Assembly: GCA_036345935.2 (NCBI GenBank)
Contig: JADWOT020000006.1
Location: 11,072,519 to 11,136,518 of the forward strand
Reading direction: 5' to 3'
Source: Taenia hydatigena
Lineage: Eukaryota; Platyhelminthes; Cestoda; Cyclophyllidea; Taeniidae
DNA: 64,000 bases
Shown here: one piece after another, positions 11,201 through 25,038 of the stretch
Numbering within the stretch: the first letter of the stretch is position 1
How the letters are laid out: each line of letters starts with the position of its first letter
Notes under the pieces: model-generated
Seen by the model: the letters and a program-made list of their open reading frames with translations, nothing else
Databases searched by the model: none
Told to the model about the DNA's origin: nothing
Made by a program: the position numbers and the translations under genes

Positions 11201-13263
11201 GCGCAATATCTATTTGTTTGATTAAAATTTCTCCTATTCGCCTTTAATCAGGCTAATGCGCAACTTTCCATTTGACTAATGACCAGTGTTGTGAAGTGTT
11301 GTGCTTTAGGTGACGCGTTGGCGAAATTGCAGGTTTATACTAAGCTTCATTCCACCCACCGCTAGCTGACTTCGACTGAAAGTGTTTGTCTGTTAGGGAG
11401 AATAAGAAGCTCAATGGTTCGATCAGCAGTGGTTACTATCGCAAGGAAGGCATTAGGAGTGAATTTTTGTTAAATTTTCAAGCTAAAGGGGCAGACGTTT
11501 CCTATTGTTTGCCTGGTCCATGCGCAACTCACCACAATTTTGTCGCGATTTATTTAGTGCCAATATAGATCACTACATGTCAGCCAAATTTGCCGCAAAG
11601 AAGGACACAAATTGGAGTTTTCCACTGGTGTAAAACGCTTCTTCGCCTGTCGAAAGTGCAAAACCAGGACAACCACGTTGGACCGCTATCCCAACTTTGC
11701 ATGCATGTAGGTTTGTTTTCTTGGATTTCATCTTTCCTCCTTGACAATCTGTTTATTTGATTAGCCTTTTCACTTTCATTTTGAAAAGTGTCAAATTTTT
11801 CCGATTGAGTTAATCATACCCTACCAGGTTGGGGCGTTGTAGTGGCTGGAAGGGGTGACAATCTCTCTAATTCGAGATCTGTGGATGAGTTGTTTCCAGT
11901 AATGCTTTTCTGCAGGATCATAAAATCTGCGCTCGCTAACATTCGGCGGCTCAGTTCATTGCCGTTGGTTGTGCTCTGCGATTTCAGTTTTCTCCTCTAA
12001 TTAGACTACCTCAATAAAGAACTCCCTCAATCTGGATACTATATCCCATGTATGCCGGCCAACGGTCCATTTGGATTACAATTATATATTTGTCTCTTCA
12101 ATTGGTATCACTCAGCGTTAGGCAAGTTTTATCTCACAATTCAGACATCAGTATCATCATTCTTTTTTGCATGAGCTCGCTATGTGTCGCCTAGTTCTTG
12201 CAGTAACCTACTCAGCGTTTCTAACTGTTCAAGCGTCTGGGCTGAAGACTTAGGCCCACTCTCGATAATGCGTTCATTTTAATATCATGCAACTCATGCG
12301 CATTTTAAGTCCAACGGGACACAAACAAGTTTGCTTTAATTTACGTAAATAAATTGGCTTATTTTAATCTGCCGTTTATGGACGTCCATCTTCTTTCTCG
12401 CTTTTTACATCAGGCGTATATTTAGATAGTTCTGTGGTCCAACAAGTCTTGCTCAAGGTAGGGATGCTTTGAAGGCAAAGGCGCTAACTGTCAGACGCGG
12501 CAAACTTTTGACGCGTCTCCTTAATACTTCTACATTAGATATTTTTTTACCTGGATTGTTGTTCACTTTGTAAAACGAATTTTACTGTGCATAGGTATTC
12601 GTATACATTGCTTTTTTAGCGATGTGCGAATGATCACAAGCTGTTTAGTATTTGCCAATTCCAACTATGCAATTATTTGTCCCATTCACTCTTACCATTT
12701 CATTGTTGTCAACATTTTGTCTTTTTTGCCTTATCCCTTCACATTCTTTGGTTTTTCGTTTGTTTTGTGAACGGTTTGATTTAACTACGGGAAGAAACAG
12801 GCTCAGTGAATGGCGTGTTATTTGCGTATATTTTGGCTTGATGTGCTATACCGTGCGGCCACATCTCACGCCAGGTAGCTTCTTCAAAGCTGAAGCCCCA
12901 GAGAAGATATGAAATCTTTTCGGCGGTCTTCGACCACCCGCACGCCAACACCAAACCATCACAGCAAATTCTTGAGACGTGAAAATTTATTTTTGAATTA
13001 CAATTTTTTTTAGCAACTGCGGTGAATCCCTCTTTGAAAAATCTGGTGCAATTGCTGTGAGTTACTGTTTATCTTTCGTGCCGCAGAAGGATTATTTTGA
13101 ACACTTTTACTGTGCATTTTCTGGGAATGATGTAATTAGAGCCCCACAGTGTCTTTGTTGAGATAGCATAGCCTAATATTTTCTTTTTCAGGAAAGAAAA
13201 GGTCCAAAGTTGGTCGGTGAGAAATTACTCATCCGTGGAATTGAGGAAAAATATCTATCGTAA
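5288..13263 (+). CDS. MCM10: MCM10 replication initiation factor
   Basis: MCM10 binds DNA and the CMG helicase and is needed for origin firing. Fourteen exons: 5288-5465, 5753-5857, 5899-6108, 6300-6399, 6623-6979, 7130-7315, 7691-7774, 9229-9544, 9632-9903, 10341-10626, 11287-11309, 11569-11706, 13014-13056, 13192-13263; they sum to 789 aa with every phase consistent (human is 875 aa). The OB fold is in exon 5 (KIFSIWRLTDL, ISLFLFGAAHEKLW, GTVVAIL). The CCCH finger spans exons 6-7 (DFALC...GRPC...ACRYCDLH). The C-terminal zinc domain spans exons 10-13 (QIVTCLK, ICRKEGHKLEF, GVKRFFACRKCK, TTTLDRYPNFACINC), and the tail GPKLVGEKLLIRG matches the family. Exon 11 is only 23 nt and was chosen because it restores the CxxC pair and the phase. 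The ends of exons 1 and 5 are the softest boundaries. The N-terminus is acidic (EEAEEEEEI). Confidence 0.93.
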
Positions 13264-14065
13264 ATATGGATCTTGATTTTATCAATGTGTAGGAGGAAGT
13301 CAACGGTGTCCCTTTTGTACTTGAACATTTTTTGGCTAAAATTTGTTCTAAACTATTTTTATATTCTGACTTTTTCGTACACCAGTATGGAGTGCATTTG
13401 CATACTTTGAGCTTAAAGACGTATATGTTCTTAATAAGCTAAAATCTGGCCAAATTCGTCATGTACTCTACTGCAGTGCTCTTAGCTCTTGGTTATTACG
13501 AAGTTGAAGTGTGTCCTTTTTGCCTCCATTTATGGCTGTAAGGTGTTTTGGTGATACAAGGAACAGCGATTTACGTCGCTACAGGATGTTGATAATCGGG
13601 TGGTTTTATTACTCACAGAGTCAATGATTGGGCTCCAATGCTTTTATCTTCGGGGCTGTTAGCGCCTGCCAGTTGTCAACTTAGTAGGGTGATAGCCTTC
13701 AGTTAAGCAAATGCAGAGTGCGGAAACGTGGCACAAAAAAAATTGCCATCCCGCCTTATGTGCAGAGCTCAGTCTGGGTTCACACATCAAACCCTGGGTT
13801 AGCCGACTAATTTAAACCTCCAAGCTCCAACAGCAGGGGTACGCAGCAAGAGTATCAGGGACAGTAGACGTTTGGCCTTCCTATGTCAAGTAAACATAAC
13901 TCTATCATATGTCAGCATTCGTAGGTCCACTTGCTCTGTATAGAAAAGGAATTTGTTTTATTCTGTAGGCCAGGTATGGGATGTTTCCGCCTTTGTATCA
14001 AGGAGAGTTAAAAACTATGGGTTCCCATTGAATAAGTGTTCACATTGTTCACATGGTTTTGTAAC
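13264..14065. other. Convergent 3' flanks of MCM10 and neuroligin-like gene
   Basis: No coding sequence recognised. It lies between two genes that end towards each other, so it should contain both 3' UTRs; no confident poly(A) signal assigned. Confidence 0.4.
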
Positions 14066-17000
14066 TTAAACGGTTATCCTTCTCAAAAATGAGAAAGGCT
14101 TGCTTTTCTGAAGCAGATCGCTCACAATCATTCGGTTTTCACTGCCAAACATAGACCACTCAATGTACTGTTTAGTCTTTACGGGCAGCTCAGAAAAACA
14201 AGGCAAGATCGTAGTTTTCACTGCTTTCAGTGTTCGTCGAACTTTCAATGCATTTTCCACATTGAGTGGCATTGTGCAAAATTTCAATCTATCGCATTGG
14301 GCTTCAATGACGGCAATACCGTCCACCGTTGCCGAGGTTGGCTTGATTACACACTGTAAAATAAGTATTCTCAAATGTTTTTAATTAGCATCAAATTCTT
14401 TTTGTTTCAGATGGTTTTGACAGAAAATTAAGTTTGTGTGTAGTAGCAAGAGGATAAGTATGGTATTTGAATCTCAAATCATACTAGCACTGGGTCTCTT
14501 GTGCTCTTCTTTCTCCTGTCCAGAGTCCAATGCTGTGATAGTTCGATGGTCTGTCATGCGTGTTGTCCGGTTCCCATCGGGTGAGTACATCTGTCCCAGT
14601 TGGTTAGGCGATCCCTGCAGCGTCTCAAAGGTAACACTCTGAAAATCAGTCTGCATTTTTGCTGTTGCCAGCTGAAACGGTGTTTCCAGAGTCGAGCTGA
14701 GTAGGGGTAACTTCACCACTGAATGGTGGCAACCTGCCATCGCATTTGTCGGCTTAGTGGAGGGATTATTTTCTAGACGTAAAATTGGGAACACTTTTCA
14801 CAATGCATCTAACTTTCGTGATGTAAATTTTTTTCTGAAGAAGCATTAAAGGTTTTAAATTCTCCCCTTTTCCATTGACCCCCTCATTGACGAATTCCCA
14901 CATTTTCAACTGGCACCATGCTAACATTTGTTTTTAATTAAAATCTCTTAACTTCAGTCTTATTTGACCAGTAATTATTCGATGTGACTTGTACTCGCCT
15001 TTGCCAAAGATTTGTGACTTGGTAAAATATCAGAAATTTCACGGTTAGGTGACCGGACATTAGCTTTCGTGTAAAAATATCGCACAATGTCTGGGCGCGT
15101 GCGAGATGGCATTTCTTGACCCTCAGGAAGGCGTGCGGTGAAGAACTGAATAATCGCCTCTGCCAAATTTTTGATTTTAAACAATTACTACAGCCGGAAT
15201 CCCACACAACACTGGATGCTGTCAGCGCAATCTACAAGAGATTCTCACTGTTTTCTCTGTGATCCGCCTCGGATGCTGAGATGAGGATACCGCCGGATCC
15301 ATCCTTGCGTTGTTGATGACAAAAGTAGAAGGTTGCAGTAAAGACAATGTTGAGAAGGAATAACGAGAGACCCACAACTATTGTAAGCAGGAAAATTCGC
15401 TTATAACCCTCTTTCGCATCTCCAACTGTTGAAGGCGGCATCTTTAAAAGTAATTAAGGGAATTTCATGGCACTGATTAATTGGACATTGGAATGATGGA
15501 AAATAAATACGTCCGCCGAGGCATTAGTCATTATCGCTACAAACAGAAGCGTCTTTGCATTGGTCATTTGTGAGTAGTACCCAAATCGTTTCTCCGGCAA
15601 CAATTCTAATTCCGGTGTCATTTGCCATTCTACTTGCAATTAAAAGCCTATTTTATTGACAATAAAGGAATGCCATCCTTACCAACAAAGAAGCATTATT
15701 CTTAGTCAATTGTATTTCCTATAGTGCGCAGAATTAAAATCTTTAGTAGTTTAATTCTGAGATGAAAAATATGACCACTGACGGGATGAATTGACAGGTA
15801 AGGGCAGACAACCATTTGTAGTCGATTATTACTGTAATTCATTACTATGAAATTAATGTTATGATTTACTCTACAATTCATTTCGGCTAGTAGATCGGTG
15901 AGGTTCAATCGCTCGTTTATTCTTGTGGGCGTTTACTAAATTCAGCTATTCAATGCAAGCGTCATTTGTGCCATAAATAAAGGATACGAGCAAAATTGAT
16001 GCTCTACCTGATTTGTATCGTAGAAAGATGGAAACTCCACGGATTCGTTGGAAACGGTAGACAATCGTTCATTCAATGGCACCTGTTCGATTGGTTTGGA
16101 GGGTGATGATGTATATCCATTTATTGCAGCCTCTTTGTACTGAGCTTCAGGCACTGCAAAGTGGGTTACGGTTCTGCTCTTACACTGCGGTGTTCTTCCA
16201 TTATTGCCAGCAATCTTGGGAAATATATTCATCCAAAAGGTCGTATAGTGGCTTCTGTAAGCTGAAGCAATATCGAGTACACCATCTGGCGGCGACGGCT
16301 CATTGAATCCGACACTTGGCTTGCCTAAAACGAAATTACTGACACCTGGTAATCATAATTATTCGCCAACTGGAACCTCCTTAAATGTCACTTTAAATGA
16401 GAAAAATAGAAATGGGATAAAACTGAATAGGGAGACTTAAAGAGGCTCTAATCAACGTTTCGAGATGGATTAATATGAAAGGAAGAAGGTGCCCGATGCA
16501 AGAGCAGAGGAATTATCTTGAATGCATCGGTTGGAGTTGCATTTTTCCTTAAATCCCTATGCAAATATTAGTAAAATATTTTAGGCCAACTATCTTCCTA
16601 ACGTTTGGCATTAAGAGAGTGAATTTGTTTAATCAAAGTGATTCTAGAAGCTGACGCCAAATGTCACAGTACGTTGATGTCTGCAAACCCCATTAGAATT
16701 TCTCGTGCATCGATCGCATGGATAGTGAAAATTGATGATAGCTAGTTCGATGCCATCTCTTAAAGTAGATTATTTATGAGTTCTTACATAAATAATTCCT
16801 TGGTTAGCTACTGATTTTCGTTCAGGGGAAATACCCGCAAAAGAATAGCAATAAAACGATGCCAAACATTACTAAATTATCGTCCACTGTGTTATAATAG
16901 ATAGCGACTCTGCTAATAAAGTAAAGAGGAAAGCTGTGCATACATAGTTTTAGGGACAGTTCGTTCCTTGAATTGAACGCTGGCCATAGCTTCGTGAGAT

Positions 17001-20000
17001 TTTCAGCAATATTTGGAATTGTTAACTGTTTATTGGGATCTCTGAAACAAAAATGCGTATAAAACACTCTTACCAGTCTGATGAGTGTCTTAGGGTGTGA
17101 AAATTTAACATTTACGAAATCGGGCATGGACGCATAAATTGAATCAGCACTCGTAAAATAGGGGTGATTTACTAAATAAATACGGATTATATTTTAAAAC
17201 TGCCTGCATTCTCAGCCTTTCGTTCGAGGGAAGTGCCTCAAAAGATCGGGAATCCGACTATGCTCACTGTCAGCTAGCAGCGCCTGATTTCGCTTCGACT
17301 CCCTGCCTTAACCGTGGAAGGGGTTTTGCCTCCCTACTTCCTCCGTGGGTCACAAGTTCAAATAAAAGCGAAATTTTGTCACCGCGTTTAGCTATTAGCT
17401 AGCACCATGTTATTGATAGCCGTGCCAAGGCGAGATGCCAGTCTCGCAGAGTAGGCTACGAAAAATGCAACCTCGCGATTAAGTATAACATTTGCCTGAC
17501 GCCTCAGCGCGCTAGTTGTATTGAGCTTTCTTGCCAATCTGCTTGGCTATGGAGCACAGACAAATACTGCGCAAATGTCGATGTCATCAACATCCCGCAT
17601 GCAAATACAGACGGCGAAGGTGTCGGGTAAGAACTGCCAATGAAGTTGCAAAATAATGCATCCAGTATTCAGGCCACTCCTATCCATCGCCCCTTTTACA
17701 TTAATGGGTAGTAATGTGCTGCTTCATAAAACCGAGGTGTTTAACCTGGATCGTGGATTTTACGAAAATAATATTTAAGGCGGATTACCCAAAATGAATG
17801 AAGTTCGTAACATATTGAATAAGGGTCTGAGAAAGGCGTCTTTTCAAACTGTTCTTGAGATTGAAGGCCGAGACAAATGGTACACCGAGGAGCAGATTAA
17901 GATCATCACCATAGTGCGCTTGAGAAAAGTGAACAACGTATCTGGAGGACCCAATTGAACCCAATTCCGAGCTCTGCTCCTGTCCGGTTTCATGTTGTCT
18001 AAGAGTTGTCAGACCAGGAGTCCAGAATAATGCGTCGGTGAAAATCTTGAAGATCTGAAATGATCGCCATTATTGATTCTGAGGATTTGCCTGCACTTAA
18101 AGACCAAATTGTTACACTCTTAAAGTAGAAATTACCATTGAATCATAGACAGATCTTAATTGAATGCTCAACAAGGAAATTTTGTTTACTCAAATGTCTG
18201 AAATAGACAAGCAAAGAGCATGTTGGAATGTAATTTGGGCATGCTTGTAATGCATCGACAAGTCACCTTATGTCTGGCACCATTAATTGGAAGCCAATGA
18301 AACGCACCTTGTTTTTTTCTTCACTAATGGTATCACTTTGAGTCCATGTGTCAGATTGCGCGTAAACGTATTTCAATAGGTCGGTTAATGGATAAGCGGA
18401 GACCTGAAACACATGTTCCAGCAGGTAGATCAATGCTGGCATGAATTTGTTGACATTATTATCAATTGCTGCATTGCGGTAAAAAAGAGATCCCGCGAAC
18501 TCCGTTTGTCCGTATATGAGGCTGACCCGATTGAAAAGTGTCGGCCTCTCGGTGGCAACCTGTTGTTTCCTTGGCAGAGGGGAGAAACACCTTTCGAGGC
18601 CTAGACGAGACAAATTCCGCTGAATTTCGAGGATGGATGAAATGGGAAGATCCTGAAGCAGATCAAAAACGGTGGCGGAAGAGGACTGTTGCATTTGAAA
18701 ATTGGCCTCAATGAGTGGTTTAAGGTCGGTGTCGCATACAGACGTAGCCCACGGTGCATTGGCTGATCCGTCGAATAGGACGAGTCTTTTTATTCCATAG
18801 TAATTTGGACCTTGAAAGTGAACATTTGCACCTCCTGTTAACCTTATTACAAAATTTGACTAAAAACTGACAAACAGTATTAATTTGTACTGATAGTAAA
18901 TGGTGGTGGCGGAAGACTCCTAACACATTTCCGCTTTAGCTAACACTAGAACGTATCAACAACAAATGCGTGGTCTCAGAATCAGGGTAATTTCTCGCTT
19001 AAAAGTGTGTATTTTATGAAGATGGGCTCACATTCTTATTAAAGGCAAGGAAATTGTCATTTAAAATGTCATTTTGCTGGATTCAAGTTCATCTCCGATG
19101 GATCCTTCAAAGTACTTCCGACCAGTTGGAGGATTTATGTACGTTACTTGTTTAATTTTTTTAACACAACAGAGTCCTGAAATCTTCATGTTAGTAGAAT
19201 CAATCTAAAGAGGTGGTGCAGATAAAAGCAGGCACTTTAATGCACATAGCGCTCTTCCAGGTGCACAATGTGCGTTTACACCCGCCGAGTTTTAAGGGAA
19301 GTCGCAGGTTTGATATGGAATGGCGAACACAAAGCAAATGATCATGTGTGATGGTCCGGTGAATGGTAAATCGAATTCCTAATTTCATCATGCAAATCTT
19401 TCCGTGATGAATTTAACCTGCTTAATAATCACTTCCCTTAGCCAAAGTTTGTAGAGAATTCTCACATCATTTCATTTAAATGGTTTGAAATTGGGGTTTA
19501 TGGATGAACTGTGGTAAGGAGCGAAAGCGAGCTCAACTATCCGTTCTAATTCCATTAATGAGACGTCACACATCCGCTTATTCCTCTGAAAATTGCACTC
19601 AGCAAACAATATAAGCGTTTAAAATAATTTATTTGGACTAATTTTGCATAATATTCGAAAACTTTTGCAGCACTTTAATGGGTCTGCGTATTTCAATCAA
19701 GATTTCGAACCGACGCTTACTGCGACCGACAGGTGAAATGACGCATTTAGTCGTTGACTAGACACAACTGACCATGGAAGGGGTTGTTACAATGAACATC
19801 AAAGTTTTTATTGGGTGAAAGGCTGGTCATTCCTGGTACACTTGTCCTTATAACTGGTAGGTGGGATTTTTTCACACAAAACGCAATTGTTAAAGTGTGG
19901 AAAGACATCCTCACATGCGCTGAGCAACTTATAATTTATAACTTTCTAAAGAATGGATGTTGGTTGCAAAGATATTGTAGACCACCTTCATCGGGAATGG

Positions 20001-23000
20001 AGCCTTCGGTGTGAATACGCTCCCTTTTGTTAAGCAATTTTGCACTGGTTTGATGAAATCAAATTCCAAAGATGGTTCACTGGAAAATACGCAACAATTT
20101 AATGTTTTGGACTCATTACTGAGCGAATTTGTTGAAAGCTACTCTCTGTAACATGGTCGGGAGCACTTACCACGAGGAAAGCATTCAAATCACATTAGTA
20201 ATTTCAGGGTTGGGACAATCGTAGCATGCAAAACTAGTTTATTTACGTCATATAAAGTTTTTCCATGTTTTCTCCACCAATAGTGTTTTCAGCTTACTTG
20301 TATTACTGCGTATTTGACGCATTTGTTAAGCAAAGGCATAACTTTCATGGGACATCGGTGAAGATAATGCTGTTTTTGAAACGCGACTGTGCCAGCATTG
20401 CAGCGGAAGCTATTTAAAAATGCCAACTTCTACACCTTCCTGCTTGCTTTTACCGCTTCCAATGCAAAATATGGCTGAGCCCATTTTGACCTCACTCACT
20501 TCCTGCGCCTAGAAGCCGTCACTTCATCGACTCCAGGTGGCATGTGCCACTCACGGATCGTCTGCGTATAGAACCCTAATGCGCACCTGGACAACAATGC
20601 CACGAGATATTATGAGGTGCTCGCTGATGGGTATTTGATCACGCTAGGGATGCGAATAATAGCTGAATGGTGTCATGCGCTATTTGTCTGTCGTGCGATC
20701 AAACAGGGTATTGTGAATTTATGACATGTGTGATTAAAATGGAAGGTGTTTTCTGAAACATTACCAATGGACAGCAAGGACGTGGAGAATAAATGCACAA
20801 GTGCGGCTCCATGCGAGTGGCCCATTAAGGTTAGTTGCTCACAATCGCCTCCGAAACGGTGGATATTGGAGTGGACCCACTGAATCGCGGCCTGCAAATC
20901 GAATAGGGCGAAATTGCCTCGAGTCGAGCCGGCGACGCCTTCCGATAGAAAACCTGCAATCGAGTGTTTTTGCGTTGCACACAAGTCAATTTTGAGGCGA
21001 TTGGGATCGTATTTTGTCCACAAACGCAAATGACTCACTTAAATTTTCCTAGAACATACGTCCTTCTGAGTGCAGTTAAAATTTCAAATTCTGACAAGAA
21101 AATATAGTGACTCAGTTTTAGCCCATTTCATATGCTTCTAATGCATCTTTTAATGCAAAAATTACTACAATCTACCCAAGTATGCGAGAATAAATTGTTT
21201 TTAAAACTATTCTAGGGCTAATAAATGTTCCCCACTCTTTCTCTTGTACCCAATTTTTGAAATAGTCTCCATCTTTTAAGCAAGTCTGCATGCTGCATTC
21301 GCTTTGGACCGGCTACCTTGGGTCCCAATAATAATAGGGATTGAGTTTTTCAAAACCTGCATCTCCTTTCTAATGTATAATCAGAATGTATGACCACCCA
21401 TACCTTCATTCTTATATTATTTTTTTCAGAATAACGACAAACAAACGGAAACGATGGCCATTCTACAAATACTCCAATCTTCACCACAAAGTGCCATTGA
21501 GATCACGCAATTTTTTACTCATAAAGTTTATCGAACACATGACAGCCTTGCAATTGTGTTCACATTATCAATGTGCCGCATTGAAGTACAAAGTAATGTT
21601 TTTTTCTAGGTCACCTTGCTTAATTTGCCTTCCGAATTCAGTAAAGAAACACGTTTAGTAAGACTTTTGTGACTATAATTTGTGCGGACCCGTTCGATTG
21701 CCTTGAGAACTGAGGGTTGGTGACAGCGTGAATGAGATAAGGGTTGTTACTAGGTTTGAATGCACCTCGAATTAGTCCAGAGGCCCTTCTGGTTTTATAG
21801 TTAGAATGCATCTGTCAAAAGGTCCATAACAGAGAATACATGTCCTCGACTTAGAAATCACAAGATCTGAGAATTAAAGGAGAGCAGCCGAAAAGAGTTG
21901 AAAGTTTCATGCAGAAACCTACCCAAAACACCAAGCCTGTAGTTGAGTGTAACCACAATGACACCGCCAAGGCTGGAAAACAGGCTGAAATCGTAGGCAT
22001 TCCCAGATCCGTGCTCGTAGGAGTCGCCGTGTACAAAAATTAGCACTGGAAGGTTTTCCGCGCCTAGATGTGGCCCAGCGTAAAATGTCCATTTAGAGTC
22101 TGCTGAGCGCACTTCCCATTAAATTACGTTAAAATCTTACCAAAGTTAGTTCCTCCTGGGGTTATGTCCGTTGATCAAAGGATGATACGCTAATGTACAT
22201 GCGCATACTGATTGCGCATAGAGCAGTGACTTGGTAGGATAAATGTAAGTCCACCGTGTCTGGCAGTGCGGTGTAAAATTAACATCTCAAATTTTGTGGG
22301 AAAGGTTGCAAGTAATGCTGGATCAAATGATGCATTTTCACAACTTTTTGTCAGTAATTAGTTGAGTGTCAGACAAAGAAAATTTCGCTTTCATGGTGCT
22401 GACTTTGGGGTACGTTTATTCACGACAACAGCAATAGGTTGCTTTGCTAAAAAAAGTATTGCCGTTTGTGCCAAATAGAAAATGAAGAAAGGCAAAAAGG
22501 GGTTTACTGATTGGTGTTAGTTTCAGCAATTAATCAGTTACTTAACGCGCTAGAATGGGATACGACGTTGGCCAATTTGACCTGGCATTTCATTAGCAGA
22601 GGTACGCTACCAATATCCGTTTAAATGCATCTTAATGAATGAACTATTTCTGAGGCCATCGTTTTATCAGAGTGATAATGGCTCACGAAAGTTTCTTTTT
22701 GCGCATTAAAGTTGGCCTATTTCTCCGAACAAAACAATGACTTTGTTTTACAATAAAAGTTATTGCTATGCTCACCGTCCAACAACTGCTCAAAGGCCAT
22801 TTTTCGTTTGCATTCCGCGAGACGCCTAGTGAACGGTTGAATTGCGGTCATGGTTTGATACTTTGTGCTCAATCATTACCACAGCCGACCTAATCATTAC
22901 AGCATTGCCTTAGCCATATTCAAAATAATCGTTCACTACTCTCTCATTCTTTATCTACGGTGAAATTTTTAGACTTTAAAGCTGCCTTTCCTCTGAATCA

Positions 23001-23921
23001 CTTTCCAAAATAATTGGCTACAGTGGTGTCCCCAATAGCCTCCCTCTTCTTCGAAATCGCTGCAACCTACCATTAATAATGAACGAAGCTAATTTAGCTG
23101 CATCTGCCTTCTACTGGACCATTTTATTGACGTACTCGGTCTGATGGTCCCTTTTCAACTGCATATTGACGCGAGACAGTCAAGTTGTCAGCTGAATCTG
23201 AGGTTCTCAATCCAAAGTAGACTCGTTCGATTGCACAAACAAATGAGGGCACTTGGCCGTATTATACATTATGTGTATGGAGGTAAAATGTCCTTGCATA
23301 AGCATGAAGCTCATCGTCCCCAGTAAATTTGGGCTGCAAAATATAAGGAGGCGGACACCCACCTGCCTCAGGGACGAAGATGTTCAAGGTCAGGCAGTCT
23401 TCCGCCTGAGTAGCGGGCGGAGGATGTTGGAGAAGGTGACGGGAGTAGGTGGCACTGGTAGCAGACCTAGTTGTCCATTCATCAAGCGAATCGTCGAGCG
23501 CCAGCTGCGCTCTTCGAGGCTGTGGGCATTCGGGCGGGGGTCCAGTCTTTTGCAGGTGGCCACGCGCCGGTGTCTCGTATATGAACGCCGCAACGGAGTG
23601 CATGAAGCGCCTTTTTGCGGCTTGGTGATAGGACTCTCCCGCCTCCGCAGCCCCAGTTTCTGGCACCATGCTGTCTCCCTCACCACCAAGAGATGCATAA
23701 CGCAGACCGTATATTGCGTGCACCGGTCGCAGTTTCGGATCGGAAAAGCGTATTTCTACACCCGAAATTGTGACGCGACTGTCAAGGGCAAATTTGCGAG
23801 TGGATGAGAAACGTGTAATGGTTATTGAATGTTGATCTGCGCATGCCGAATATGCTAGAATGACTAAAACGATCAGTGTCATAGGCATCCTAATTACACA
23901 AACAAGGACTAAATGCTGCAC
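14066..23921 (-). CDS. Neuroligin-like carboxylesterase-fold adhesion protein
   Basis: A single-pass synaptic-type adhesion protein with a cholinesterase fold. Minus-strand exons: 23363-23921, 21923-22111, 20765-20953, 18267-18834, 16944-17171, 16008-16324, 15249-15441, 14995-15159, then about 14474-14793 and 14066-14370. Exon 1 has a signal peptide (MPMTLIVLVILAYSACA; ATG at 23921 or 23888) and EDCLTLNIFVPEA. Exons 2-3 give VLIFVHGDSYEHGSGN, VIVVTLNYRLGVLG and GNFALFDLQAAIQWV. The nucleophile elbow reads GHSHG, so Ser is kept. The acid site aligns with Ala (YGQTEFAGSLF) and the His site with Tyr (SADSIYASMPDFV), so the protein is probably not an enzyme. Exon 5 has THFCFRDPNK, exon 6 RSHYTTFWMNIFPK. 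Exon 7 encodes the membrane span (FLLTIVVGLSLFLLNIVF); later exons form a cytoplasmic tail. A short exon between 17172 and 18266 is unresolved (phases do not join), and the last two boundaries are tentative. Confidence 0.85.
17172..18266. other. Intron of the neuroligin-like gene with repeat-like block
   Basis: The phases of the flanking exons (2 then 1) require one unidentified small exon in here, expected to encode the strand before the catalytic-His loop. Around 17220-17700 the sequence is more GC-rich than the surrounding intron and may be a decayed repeat. A 54-codon open stretch on the plus strand (ATG at about 17794) shows no recognisable family. Confidence 0.35.
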
Positions 23922-25038
23922 AGTTTAGATATTCGTTGCATTCCTTTTGCGTGATTGGTCAATTCAGGTCCGCCTATCGGAAAGCGAGCGAGCAAGATTC
24001 TCCCTCCATACGGCGGCGGCATTCTCATCGCCACTGGAGTATCTTATGAACGGATGAATGACTTCAACCACTGCCTCGGATTTCACGGTTCTCGAACCTC
24101 CTTCTTGATACCCAGCTCTTAAAGTCTGTGCAAAGTTTGCATCTAATCGGTTATTAAAACAAAATTCGCAAGTTGAGTAAAAGGGGTTGAATAAAATATT
24201 CCTTTTATTAACCACGTTAGATGCAGCTCCAAACGTGTGATAAGTTTGCCATTGGGTAATTTTATTTGCGATAATGATTGTTTATTTTTCATCTATCAAC
24301 GAATAACTAGGCCAAAGAGATCATCCACATGGCATTTGCTCAAAATTAGCATGCACAAAATTAAAGGTAGCTTTTAGAAAACCGCAAAATCTGAGTGCTA
24401 GCTCCCCAAAGCGCCACGCTATAAGGCAAAAGTGACCTTGCCAGGCGAGAAGGCCTGCGCTACGGTTCGCGAAGTTTCCCGTGTTTTATGCTAGGCCACT
24501 CGATAAGGTGAATGCTATGACATGATATTTGAGAGATTATTTCCACTTTTAATCAAATAAAAAGTTTGCAATCATCTCGTAGAGCATTTTATTATTTCTT
24601 CCTTAAAAGCATGCTAAACCACTGCATTGGCCATACGACCCTCTATTTTCGATGGAGAAAAGTAAAAATCGACTGAAACAGCGGGGTTGATGTGATGATG
24701 GTCATTAGAAGCATAACAACAGAACTCCATTAAAGTGGGCACAACGACAAATAACGAAAACAACAAATCATAACGTCATCCATTTTTAATTGACAAATAA
24801 TGGCAAAAGGTTTTAAGGGTAGGCCGTTAATCTGAACCATGACTTCAAGCAAAAAACGACCTACAAGTGTCGAAAATCTAAAGTAAGTTATGATCATAAG
24901 GTTCCAATTAAACACAAAGTGCTCAGCCAAAAAACAAAGCTTCTCAAAAATTATGCAAGAAAAATAATTTCTAGTAGTTTTAATAATGACAGAGGGAAAC
25001 TTCTTAAAGGCCTAGCTCATCGATTTGCGAGGAGGTGG
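23922..25038. other. Upstream flank of the neuroligin-like gene
   Basis: AT-rich, no gene recognised. It should contain the minus-strand promoter near 23950-24200. Confidence 0.35.

Noticed and set aside
17794..17960. Short plus-strand frame beginning MNEVRNILNKGLRK within the neuroligin intron
   Set aside because: About 54 codons, no known family and no sign of a complete element; possibly a decayed repeat.
23253..23807. 184-codon plus-strand open frame
   Set aside because: Antisense shadow of neuroligin-like exon 1, which carries a signal peptide and the EDCLTLN motif.
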